The position numbers and the translations under genes are program-made. This document shows, piece by piece, positions 30,788-36,841 of a stretch of DNA of 39,840 nucleotides. The stretch is taken from positions 1 to 39,840 of the IMG/VR virus record IMGVR_UViG_3300021364_000058, one strand, 5' to 3'. How positions within the stretch are numbered: position 1 is the stretch's first letter; each line of letters opens with the position of its first letter. The DNA is from a virus. Under the pieces are notes generated by a model, which did not search any database, was not told the origin of the DNA, and saw nothing but the letters and a program-made list of their open reading frames with translations.

Positions 30788-31527
30788 TAGATAGCTCCGG
30801 CTAGTTCACGCAAACGAGTTATATCTTTGCTTTCAGGTAATTGGATACCTTTTTTTGCAAAAGTTGCTTCTGCATCGGCTACTAATTCTCTGTAATCTAT
30901 ACGGTTACGTAGTTTTGTAAGAATTGTTTCTACACTTTCTAAGTCATCTGCTTGTGCATTTGGACCAATTAGGTGTTGCGCAATTTCTTGCGGATTTTTA
31001 GATATCACTTGATTAGACTCTCTATCAATCAAGCCGTTTTGAGAACTCCATTTCATTCCTTGCGCAGTAGCAATACTGCTCATCAGTATTTGCCTGTCGG
31101 CTCCAGAATAAGCTGTACCTTCGTTAGAACCTGCCATACTCCATTTCATCCATTCTGGATCGCCAAACATCAAATCAGTTTGTACATAGCCATTTGACTC
31201 ATCACCAAGAATAGGTGTAAGAAAATGCACACTGATACCTGTCTTACGAATCCATGTTTTTGGATCTTTACCATTCTTTTTACACCAAGCTGCTAATTTA
31301 TTCACAAGTTCATCTTTTGAAACATCTTGCTGATTTACAGCCACATCTAAGTCTCCACTGGTTTCTTTACGTCCAGTAGATCCTAACATAAAATCTTCAT
31401 GTGGTAAACCTGTAATTTGCTCTAGCCATTGTAAAGTAGGTAATACATCTGCTTTATTGATTCTCTGTGTTAATATTCTACCTTCAGGATCTTTGAATAT
31501 GTTTCCGCCTTCATTAAGGATTTTCAT
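30787..31527 (-). CDS. Pol-beta-superfamily nucleotidyltransferase
   Basis: A 246-residue protein. GSTGRKETSGDLDVAVN (residues 49-65) is the GS...R...GD-D motif, with the metal-binding Asp59 and Asp61. The third Asp is probably in YVQTDLMFG (Asp118). Family members add nucleotides to RNA, proteins or small molecules (tRNA CCA addition, antitoxins such as MntA, and others); the substrate here is unknown. The N terminus MKILNE/GG fits a short targeting peptide with an L-N-E site. It overlaps the ligase-like gene by 1 nt and the upstream gene by 14 nt. Confidence 0.78.
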   Translation of the reverse strand: MKILNEGGNIFKDPEGRILTQRINKADVLPTLQWLEQITGLPHEDFMLGSTGRKETSGDLDVAVNQQDVSKDELVNKLAAWCKKNGKDPKTWIRKTGISVHFLTPILGDESNGYVQTDLMFGDPEWMKWSMAGSNEGTAYSGADRQILMSSIATAQGMKWSSQNGLIDRESNQVISKNPQEIAQHLIGPNAQADDLESVETILTKLRNRIDYRELVADAEATFAKKGIQLPESKDITRLRELAGAI

Positions 31528-31774
31528 TTTTGCTTTCCCTTATTGTGCGTTTTAGACTGCGATTAAATTTTTCAATGTCACCTGTTTTCAAAGCATTGAT
31601 AAACTTTTTTTCTAGTTTTACGCCTACTTCGGTGCCATACTGATTGTCTATACGAGACATAAGATTTATAACACTTTCTAAAATGTTTGCAGCTGATGCT
31701 TCTATCATAGAGTCAGGATCTTGACTTCTATAACTTTGTAATTCTTCTAAGATGGATCTTGTCTTTTTACGCAT
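31514..31774 (-). CDS. Small basic helical protein, first gene of the nucleotidyltransferase operon (86 aa)
   Basis: It begins MRKKTRSILE/E and is helical throughout (ANILESVINLMSRIDNQYGT). No family was recognised. Its ATG lies 5 nt after a TAAATA motif, with no SD, so the transcript is predicted to be leaderless. Confidence 0.65.
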   Translation of the reverse strand: MRKKTRSILEELQSYRSQDPDSMIEASAANILESVINLMSRIDNQYGTEVGVKLEKKFINALKTGDIEKFNRSLKRTIRESKNENP

Positions 31775-31779
31775 GCATT

Positions 31780-31785
31780 TATTTA
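31780..31785 (-). promoter_or_regulatory. Late-type TAAATA motif abutting a start codon
   Basis: Minus-strand context GCTAAATAAATGC then ATG; 5 nt separate the hexamer from the start codon. The divergent lipase motif is 12 bp away. Confidence 0.5.
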
Positions 31786-31797
31786 GCTGCTGTTACA

Positions 31798-31803
31798 TAA
31801 ATA
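31798..31803 (+). promoter_or_regulatory. Late-type TAAATA motif for the lipase gene
   Basis: Plus-strand context ACATAAATAG, 24 nt before the lipase ATG. Confidence 0.55.
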
Positions 31804-31806
31804 GTT

Positions 31807-31828
31807 TTGGGAATGGAGGGCAACCCAA
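31807..31828 (+). promoter_or_regulatory. Leader hairpin of the lipase gene: SD in loop
   Basis: TTGGG (31807-31811) pairs with CCCAA (31824-31828). The 12-nt loop carries GGAGGG and the A of the ATG closes the stem. It starts 3 nt after the late motif. Confidence 0.5.
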
Positions 31829-32574
31829 TGCACATGAAATCACTACGGGTCTCGGGAAGAGGCCACGTTCTTGCGAAACTATCTGAGTTTGTTTATCAAG
31901 AACCGGAAGAAGCAGAAAAATTAGTTAAAGAATTTGGTTTTCATACTTTTGAATATTATAACAGAGACGGGGCACAAGCATATAGATTTGAAAGTGATTC
32001 AGATGTAGTGTTTGCATGCCGTGGTACTGAACCAGGTAATTTTAATGATATGCTTGCAGATTTAGATGCAAGAAAAGAAGACAGCGAAACAGTAGGTAAA
32101 GTACATAAAGGCTTCAAACGTGAAGCTGACGACATTTGGGAGATGATTTACGAAGATTTAATTGCTCTCAATGAGGATAAAAGAAACTTATGGTTTACTG
32201 GACACAGCTTAGGTGCTGCAATGATTACTATTATGGCAAGTAGAGCGTGGGATGATGACGCATTGCCAGATCCGCTTGAACTACATACTTTTGGATCTCC
32301 AAGAGCAGGCGACGCAGTATTTGCAGACAGCATGAAAGACAAAACGCATTATCGTTGGGTAAACAATAATGATATTGTTACGATGGTTCCGCCAGCGTTT
32401 ATGGGCTTCAAACATGCAGGTACTGAAAAATATATAAATTCCGATGGTCTTGTAGTAAAAGTAGACTTTGTAAAAAAACTCATAGATCGTTGGAATGGCT
32501 TAATGGGCAACAAAATGGATATGATAAACGACCACACTTGTAGCCTATACGCAAAGCACTGCAAAGCAAATTAG
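31828..32574 (+). CDS. Class 3 (Lipase_3) alpha/beta hydrolase
   Basis: A 248-residue cytoplasmic lipase. VVFACRGTEPGNFNDMLADL (oxyanion region), WFTGHSLGAAMITIMAS (nucleophile Ser in GHSLG), HTFGSPRAGDAVFADS, then WVNNNDIVTMVPP (Asp) and NDHTCSLYAKHC (His) give the full triad. It would hydrolyse acyl esters such as glycerolipids. There is no signal peptide, so a role in lysis would need another export route; lipid recycling or membrane change is also possible. The start at MHMKSL is set by GGAGGG 7 nt upstream. It is the first plus-strand gene. Confidence 0.9.
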   Translation: MHMKSLRVSGRGHVLAKLSEFVYQEPEEAEKLVKEFGFHTFEYYNRDGAQAYRFESDSDVVFACRGTEPGNFNDMLADLDARKEDSETVGKVHKGFKREADDIWEMIYEDLIALNEDKRNLWFTGHSLGAAMITIMASRAWDDDALPDPLELHTFGSPRAGDAVFADSMKDKTHYRWVNNNDIVTMVPPAFMGFKHAGTEKYINSDGLVVKVDFVKKLIDRWNGLMGNKMDMINDHTCSLYAKHCKAN

Positions 32575-32620
32575 TAATATTACTGTAACTTATGCACGTA
32601 ACGCAAAGATCGTTTGCATG

Positions 32621-32647
32621 AAAAGGGGCTATTAAAGCCCCTTTTTT
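32621..32647 (+). terminator. Rho-independent terminator after the lipase gene
   Basis: AAAAGGGGC, 7-nt loop, GCCCCTTTTTT: a 9-bp stem with U-tract. Confidence 0.88.
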
Positions 32648-32662
32648 ATGTTATAGTTGATG

Positions 32663-32668
32663 TAAATA
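32663..32668 (+). promoter_or_regulatory. Late-type TAAATA motif for the small plus-strand genes
   Basis: Plus-strand context TGTAAATAG, 65 nt before the first small ATG. The rest of the 32648-32733 leader is A/T-rich without another clear element. Confidence 0.4.
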
Positions 32669-32733
32669 GAGTTAGTAAAAACTTTTTCTTTCTCTAGATT
32701 TTACTACTAAACTTACAAAAAAGGACTTAATAG

Positions 32734-32892
32734 ATGTTAAACATAGGACGGCTCTTCGAAAAAAGAGCAAGAGACGCTGCCCTTGACCAATATGTAGCGT
32801 TCGAATATGGCAGAGAAATTCGTAGTTTGATGCAAAATGGCATTCCACGTGATACTGCTATTCGTGGAATTCGTGATAGGATTAAAAAGTAA
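32734..32892 (+). CDS. Small basic phage protein (52 aa)
   Basis: It reads MLNIGRLFEKRARDAALDQY, then helical to GIRDRIKK. AAGGAC lies 7 nt before the ATG. It is the first of four tiny overlapping genes. No family was recognised. Confidence 0.65.
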   Translation: MLNIGRLFEKRARDAALDQYVAFEYGREIRSLMQNGIPRDTAIRGIRDRIKK

Positions 32893-32996
32893 TGAAAATT
32901 ATACATCAAAAAATAAAAAAATTTTTAACCCTATTTGAAATGCCTTGGGAAGTAAATTTTCATGGCACAATAATCGGAACTGACAACGATGCGTAA
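32892..32996 (+). CDS. Very small phage protein (34 aa)
   Basis: It reads MKIIHQKIKKFLTLFEMPWE to GTIIGTDNDA. Its ATG overlaps the preceding stop (TAATG) and it overlaps the next gene by 8 nt. It is supported by position only. Confidence 0.5.
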   Translation: MKIIHQKIKKFLTLFEMPWEVNFHGTIIGTDNDA

Positions 32997-33159
32997 ATTT
33001 ATTAAGTCTCTTTTTGATAGACGTTCTGACGAAGAACGTTATTTGGCTAATGCTCATGACATTTATGATCTTGAGAATAGGCAGCAAATGTTGAATAGGG
33101 GAGAAGCTCCTTTTCAAAAATATTATAAAACAACACTAGATGTATGGAACCATAACTAA
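32989..33159 (+). CDS. DUF3563-like small protein (56 aa)
   Basis: It reads MRKFIKSLFDRRSDEERYLA then NAHDIYDLENRQQMLNRGEA. The E-x-Y-L-x-x-A-x-D-x-x-D-L-E-x-R-x-x-x-L pattern is that of DUF3563, small bacterial proteins of unknown function. Gene overlap on both sides supports translation. Confidence 0.65.
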   Translation: MRKFIKSLFDRRSDEERYLANAHDIYDLENRQQMLNRGEAPFQKYYKTTLDVWNHN

Positions 33160-33308
33160 TGAACTCATTTTGGAAAGGCGTTGGCAACGCAATGAAAGCT
33201 GTAGGCGAAGCTAGAGCACGTAGAGCGCTAGCTCGTTATCAACATATACTAGACTATCACGGTATAAGTATTACTGATACGGATAATAAGAATAAAAAAG
33301 GAGCCTAG
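33159..33308 (+). CDS. Small basic phage protein (49 aa)
   Basis: It reads MNSFWKGVGNAMKAVGEARA, then RRALARYQHILDYHG. The ATG overlaps the preceding stop (TAATG). The stop codon lies inside the loop of the operon terminator. No family was recognised. Confidence 0.58.
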   Translation: MNSFWKGVGNAMKAVGEARARRALARYQHILDYHGISITDTDNKNKKGA

Positions 33309-33320
33309 TGCTCCTTTTTT
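33294..33320. terminator. Bidirectional terminator between convergent genes
   Basis: AAAAAAGGAGC, loop CTAGT, GCTCCTTTTTT: an 11-bp stem serving the plus-strand small genes and the minus-strand HNH gene, whose stop overlaps it. Confidence 0.9.
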
Positions 33321-33829
33321 TATATGTACTGCTTCCAACTTTCTTGCCGCAGTTCAAATTTTAATTGTTTCCTTTTGTGTACTAGCTCATAATAATCTGG
33401 CCTATACGGCCGTCGTAACGGACTGACATCAGTCCGACTACCTTTTTTAACATTGCAGCTTTTACATGCAGTTACAATATTAGTCCAATTTGTTTTACCA
33501 CCTTTAGATATTGGCAATACATGATCTAATGTAAGATCATGTTTTGAAAATTCATTCCCGCAGTATTGGCAAGTGTTCATATCACGTAGGTACACATTGT
33601 TTTTTGAAAATCTAGGATGTGTTTTTCGCTTATACATATCTTTTAACATGATCACAGCAGGCACACGAGTTTCCCAACTTGGGGAACTTACAATCCAGTC
33701 ATCATACCATTCTAAAACTGCGCACTTATCTAAACACATATATGTGATAGCTTCTTTCCATTCTACCAAACTCAACGGTAGATATGACAGCGGTCTTGCA
33801 TCGGCATTTAACACTAGAACGTCAGGCAT
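33320..33829 (-). CDS. HNH endonuclease
   Basis: A 169-residue protein. The HNH core is in residues about 83-132: NTCQYCGNEF, LTLDHVLPISKGGKTNWTNI, TACKSCNVKKG, with two CxxC zinc pairs and the catalytic Asp-His. The N-terminal VLVLNADARPLSYLPLSLVE is typical of stand-alone phage and bacterial HNH proteins of this type. It cuts DNA; it could be a homing-type or host-DNA nuclease. It lies alone between a shared terminator and a weak early-type promoter (TTGTAG, 17 bp, TATTAT). Confidence 0.9.
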   Translation of the reverse strand: MPDVLVLNADARPLSYLPLSLVEWKEAITYMCLDKCAVLEWYDDWIVSSPSWETRVPAVIMLKDMYKRKTHPRFSKNNVYLRDMNTCQYCGNEFSKHDLTLDHVLPISKGGKTNWTNIVTACKSCNVKKGSRTDVSPLRRPYRPDYYELVHKRKQLKFELRQESWKQYI

Positions 33830-33889
33830 TTGTCATGCTTCCTAAATAGAAATTGTTAATGCTTTTATAATATACTAGGTTAAAGAAAT

Positions 33890-34558
33890 CTACAACCCCA
33901 ATCCTACAAAATAAGTGTACATATCACGTATACTAGTTGTGCCTAGCTTACCTGCTTGCTGACTCTTTGTAACAGGCACGTCATAGTTTTGATTGTGAAA
34001 TGCTTTCTGCCATTTAGAACCGTTTGGAGAAAACTGAAATGCCTGCATTATAGCTGCTTGTACTGCCGGCTGATATGTTCCTATGTTAGGAAACTTCTCT
34101 AGCATACGATAGCTTTTTGCCCACTGAGGATATACTGCTATTTGCTCATCTAGTGGTGCTGCTCTAAATTCATCAGCAGTCATACCTCCCATTGGAAAGT
34201 GATTCTTGTGTATTTGTGTAGCGCCGTAGTGATTCCCGCTTGGCGACACTGCGGTTGAATCAAAGTTAGACTCCGTTTTTACAATAGCACGCAGAGCGCT
34301 AGGTGCTATACCTAACTCTTTAGCAGCTCTAGCAATAGCTGCTGTTACAACGTCTGGTCGTTGCTTGGGCATTGGAGGTGCGTTACGCCTTGCTACTTCG
34401 GCATCGCCGTCGCCACGTCCGGAACTTTGCGCTGCTCTTGCTGTAGAAGATGCTACTGCTGCATCCATTTCGTCTCTTGCGTCTTGCGGATAAGTATCTT
34501 TTTTACCCCAGGTAAAAGGATTCCACCAGTCCTCGGTTATAATTTCACTGAATCTCAT
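33890..34558 (-). CDS. Lytic transglycosylase (SLT domain) with capsid-targeting-like N terminus
   Basis: A 222-residue protein. It begins MRFSEIITE/D (cleavage-like I-T-E at residue 9). A disordered linker (25-70) is followed by the SLT domain: SALRAIVKTESNFDSTAVSP with catalytic Glu96, GNHYGATQIHKNHF and the PAVQAAIMQAFQF end. It cleaves peptidoglycan glycan strands. With a packaging-type N terminus in a late operon, it is probably carried in the virion to open the wall during entry, or acts in lysis. It overlaps the upstream gene by 4 nt. Confidence 0.85.
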   Translation of the reverse strand: MRFSEIITEDWWNPFTWGKKDTYPQDARDEMDAAVASSTARAAQSSGRGDGDAEVARRNAPPMPKQRPDVVTAAIARAAKELGIAPSALRAIVKTESNFDSTAVSPSGNHYGATQIHKNHFPMGGMTADEFRAAPLDEQIAVYPQWAKSYRMLEKFPNIGTYQPAVQAAIMQAFQFSPNGSKWQKAFHNQNYDVPVTKSQQAGKLGTTSIRDMYTYFVGLGL

Positions 34559-35274
34559 CTTATTCTACCTCTTGTTACAATTGCTAATGCTGCTTTAAAA
34601 ATTTGCCTTAGAGTTCTACCGTTTGGTCTTAGACTTTTATGAATACGTTTTCCTAAGAAGTCTTTTCTATTCAAGTACACATGAGTTCTTATGCCTCTTT
34701 TCTCTGCCATTTCTAACACTTGATCTAATAATTCTAAATCAGGCTGTGAATGTTTCCTTACAACATCTATGTATTTTACATAATTCTGTTTTGTAAGTTC
34801 AGTGCCGTCTTTGTACCTGTCAGGTATATATCCTGTTTCGTCGTATTTTGCAACAGTTTGTATTGCTTCTGTTGGCCATACATGAACTGCTCTAACAAAT
34901 TTTTTAAGACCAATAACAGGTTGTTTGCCTTCTAGGTCTAACCTAGTTTCTAATTCATCGTCGAAAACTTGTCCTAGTGTAAATGGCCCTAATTTATAGG
35001 ACCTACCTGGTGACTTACCTTGTCTAGTTTGCAGTGCTTGTTCTAATTTTTCTTGATTAATTTCAAAAGTAACTGCTCTGTCTAAGAATTCAGTAACATA
35101 TTGATTGCTAGGTGATCTACTAAAACTTATAAAACTATCTTTTGCAACAGGAATTGCATCTTCTACATTTACTTCAAGACCGTTATTGATCAGTATTCTT
35201 ACAGCCTTTTCATAAGTCATAGAGTGATAAAGCAGTTTAAGATCAGACTCGAATACAAATTCTTTACTTCTCAT
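34555..35274 (-). CDS. Phage protein with a possible ADP-ribosyltransferase-like fold
   Basis: A 239-residue protein. It begins MRSKEFVFE/S (V-F-E at residue 9). The core reads LKLLYHSMTYEKAVRILINN, ISFSRSP and AVTFEINQEKL, the 'YH.t....A..Il..G....S.s....Y' layout seen in ART and RNA 2'-phosphotransferase folds. No R-S-E triad is certain. T4 packages the ADP-ribosyltransferase Alt through a similar targeting peptide, which makes the idea attractive, but it is an inference. The C terminus is basic. Confidence 0.5.
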   Translation of the reverse strand: MRSKEFVFESDLKLLYHSMTYEKAVRILINNGLEVNVEDAIPVAKDSFISFSRSPSNQYVTEFLDRAVTFEINQEKLEQALQTRQGKSPGRSYKLGPFTLGQVFDDELETRLDLEGKQPVIGLKKFVRAVHVWPTEAIQTVAKYDETGYIPDRYKDGTELTKQNYVKYIDVVRKHSQPDLELLDQVLEMAEKRGIRTHVYLNRKDFLGKRIHKSLRPNGRTLRQIFKAALAIVTRGRIR

Positions 35275-35549
35275 TATCTGAGTCTTCCGCGACCACCTGG
35301 TAATCTATCTCTTGAACCGTAATCTTTTACAGGTCCGCCATATGTAGTGCTTTTCCTTCTAGTGCCACCTAGCTTAACCCTGCGCCTGCCTATTTTCTGT
35401 GTTTTTTTAGTATCTCTAGCACGAAGACCCTGTGCTTTACAACTTGCTTCAGCACTAGCACCTATAGGAGTGGTTTTCTTGCAAGTATCTTTACTTGCTT
35501 TCCATTCTTCAATATCGTCTTCGTGAATTGTAATATCGACAATTTTCAT
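35274..35549 (-). CDS. Small basic phage protein with capsid-targeting-like N terminus (91 aa)
   Basis: It begins MKIVDITIHE/D (I-H-E at residue 10). The remainder is Arg/Lys/Gly-rich (GLRARDTKKTQKIGRRRVKL, GSRDRLPGGRGRLR), with two Cys at about 23 and 37. It may bind DNA inside the head. The ATG lies 5 nt after a TAAATA motif and lacks an SD. It is first in the transglycosylase operon. Confidence 0.65.
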   Translation of the reverse strand: MKIVDITIHEDDIEEWKASKDTCKKTTPIGASAEASCKAQGLRARDTKKTQKIGRRRVKLGGTRRKSTTYGGPVKDYGSRDRLPGGRGRLR

Positions 35550-35554
35550 ACTGT

Positions 35555-35560
35555 TATTTA
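35555..35560 (-). promoter_or_regulatory. Late-type TAAATA motif abutting a start codon
   Basis: Minus-strand context GATAAATAACAGT then ATG; 5 nt separate the hexamer from the start codon, so the predicted start of transcription is the A of ATG. Confidence 0.55.
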
Positions 35561-35770
35561 TCAGCGATACTTGTCTGCTACATTCTCGTAATACTTTTGT
35601 GGAGAAAGTTTGAAAGTAAGTGCAGATCTTGGACCACGAGTTGTGTTTAGTGACACAACTCCTGTTTTCTCGTGAAATTCTATTTTTGTGATTTTAGCAC
35701 GTTCGTTGTTTTTACCAACTAGTATTTCTTGTCCAAGCTCCAACTCTAAGGCAATTTTTTTTAATGACAT
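35561..35770 (-). CDS. Small phage barrel-type protein, unknown (69 aa)
   Basis: It reads MSLKKIALELELGQEILVGK, then RAKITKIEFHEKTGVVSLNT and a strand-rich end. The short strand/turn pattern suggests an SH3- or KOW-like barrel. The start is set by CGGAGG 8 nt upstream; longer in-frame extensions have no SD. A late-type motif lies 26 nt upstream. Confidence 0.68.
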   Translation of the reverse strand: MSLKKIALELELGQEILVGKNNERAKITKIEFHEKTGVVSLNTTRGPRSALTFKLSPQKYYENVADKYR

Positions 35771-35796
35771 TGTAAAATCCTCCGTTGTAGCACTGG

Positions 35797-35802
35797 TATT
35801 TA
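35797..35802 (-). promoter_or_regulatory. Late-type TAAATA motif
   Basis: Minus-strand context CAATAAATAC, 26 nt before the ATG of the 69-residue gene. Confidence 0.5.
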
Positions 35803-35813
35803 TTGAATTTTTC

Positions 35814-35846
35814 TTGACATAATTTTGTATTGTGTTAAAGTAAATA
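35814..35846 (+). promoter_or_regulatory. Candidate early promoter overlapping a late-type motif
   Basis: Plus strand: TTGACA (35814-35819), 16 bp, TAAAGT (35836-35841, four of six consensus bases), overlapping TAAATA (35841-35846). Either could drive the 60-residue gene. Confidence 0.5.
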
Positions 35847-35874
35847 CAGTTAGAACAACGTTTAGGAAAACACA

Positions 35875-36057
35875 ATGACCCTAACTCATATTGCAATTTT
35901 TGTTGGTGTAAGCGCCTTGGCTTATTTTTTAGGTAAGCTGGATGGTAAAAATCAAGCTACAGAAAACACTGTAGCAAACCTTATTGCAAATGGTTTTTTA
36001 AAGTATAGAGAAAAATCCAACGGCGATTACGAATTAGTTCCTCATCCTGATCGCTAA
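35875..36057 (+). CDS. Small membrane-anchored phage protein (60 aa)
   Basis: The N-terminal span MTLTHIAIFVGVSALAYFLG is followed by a soluble tail (LIANGFLKYREKSNGDYELV). TTTAGGA precedes the ATG, in a small 4-bp stem (GTTT/AAAC). No family was recognised. Confidence 0.65.
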   Translation: MTLTHIAIFVGVSALAYFLGKLDGKNQATENTVANLIANGFLKYREKSNGDYELVPHPDR

Positions 36058-36064
36058 AAAGGGC

Positions 36065-36070
36065 TAAATA
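36065..36070 (+). promoter_or_regulatory. Late-type TAAATA motif
   Basis: Plus-strand context GGCTAAATATT, 19 nt before the ATG of the 96-residue gene. Confidence 0.57.
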
Positions 36071-36091
36071 TTGCATACAGGAGTATGCAAT
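36070..36091 (+). promoter_or_regulatory. Translation-initiation hairpin: AGGA loop, AUG in stem
   Basis: ATTGCATAC (36070-36078), tetraloop AGGA, GTATGCAAT (36083-36091): a perfect 9-bp stem. The SD (AGGAG) is in the loop and the A-U of the AUG closes the stem. It starts at the last base of the late motif. Confidence 0.7.
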
Positions 36092-36380
36092 GAGAGCTAA
36101 AGACCTTGTACGATCAGTACTAGACCTTTTAGATAAATTAGAAGCACACGAAGAACAGGAGCAAGTTGAGATTGTTCCTGTGTCTCCTTGCGAGCAACCG
36201 CCCGAGGGCCGTTTTAAACAGATTTTTTCAATGTTAAACGATCCTAATCGCGGTTACGATAATTCACCAAATGAAATTATAGAACCTGTAGCTAGTGTTA
36301 CAACACATGCAGGCGGTGGAGTAAATGGACCGAAACACCCTGCAGATATTAGGGTAAAAGATCCAAGGGGCTACGAATAA
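36090..36380 (+). CDS. Probable virion protein (96 aa)
   Basis: It begins MRAKDLVRSVLDLLDKLEAH, a helix sharing the M-[KR]-x-x-D start of the putative packaged proteins. A Pro/Gly-rich, acidic, probably extended region follows. It is coupled to the next gene by TAATG. Function is unknown. Confidence 0.65.
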   Translation: MRAKDLVRSVLDLLDKLEAHEEQEQVEIVPVSPCEQPPEGRFKQIFSMLNDPNRGYDNSPNEIIEPVASVTTHAGGGVNGPKHPADIRVKDPRGYE

Positions 36381-36841
36381 TGGCAACAATTAAGTGCAAA
36401 GGACTCACAGGCGTAGTGTTTGATCTTACTGTCACTATGGGATCAACAACAATGAATGGCCTCACTGCACTAGCACAGGCTGTAGAAGGTTCACCTGTAA
36501 CTACTGCAATGTACGGTGATGTCAGAGCTGATAGTGATCCTTCGATCAATCAAACAAATAACGGCAGTGATACCCTTACAGCAGCTGGTATTGCTGAAGG
36601 AGATCTAGTAATTTGTGTTGCTGATCAATCTGGCAATAAAGAAGTCCGTCAAGAATATAGAGGTGCAATTGCTAGTGCTAAACGTAAAGGTTTAGCAGCA
36701 GCAGATACAAACGCAGCATATTATAGAGCAGCAAACACATGGAACAAAACAAGACTTCCTAATCCTTACGAAGCAAATGCTTATAATCCTGATGATGACG
36801 AGAATACCGGAACTCTTGATGCAGGGAGACCCTGGACTTAA
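36380..36841 (+). CDS. Probable virion protein (153 aa)
   Basis: It reads MATIKCKGLTGVVFDLTVTM, then AGIAEGDLVICVADQSGNKE and a Lys/Ala helix. It is acidic and Asn/Gly-rich toward the end. No family was recognised. It sits between two co-transcribed structural-type genes, with TAATG coupling on both sides. Confidence 0.68.
   Translation: MATIKCKGLTGVVFDLTVTMGSTTMNGLTALAQAVEGSPVTTAMYGDVRADSDPSINQTNNGSDTLTAAGIAEGDLVICVADQSGNKEVRQEYRGAIASAKRKGLAAADTNAAYYRAANTWNKTRLPNPYEANAYNPDDDENTGTLDAGRPWT

Noticed and set aside
33841-33847. CTAAATAG on the plus strand before the HNH gene
   Set aside because: No plus-strand gene follows; treated as a chance hexamer.
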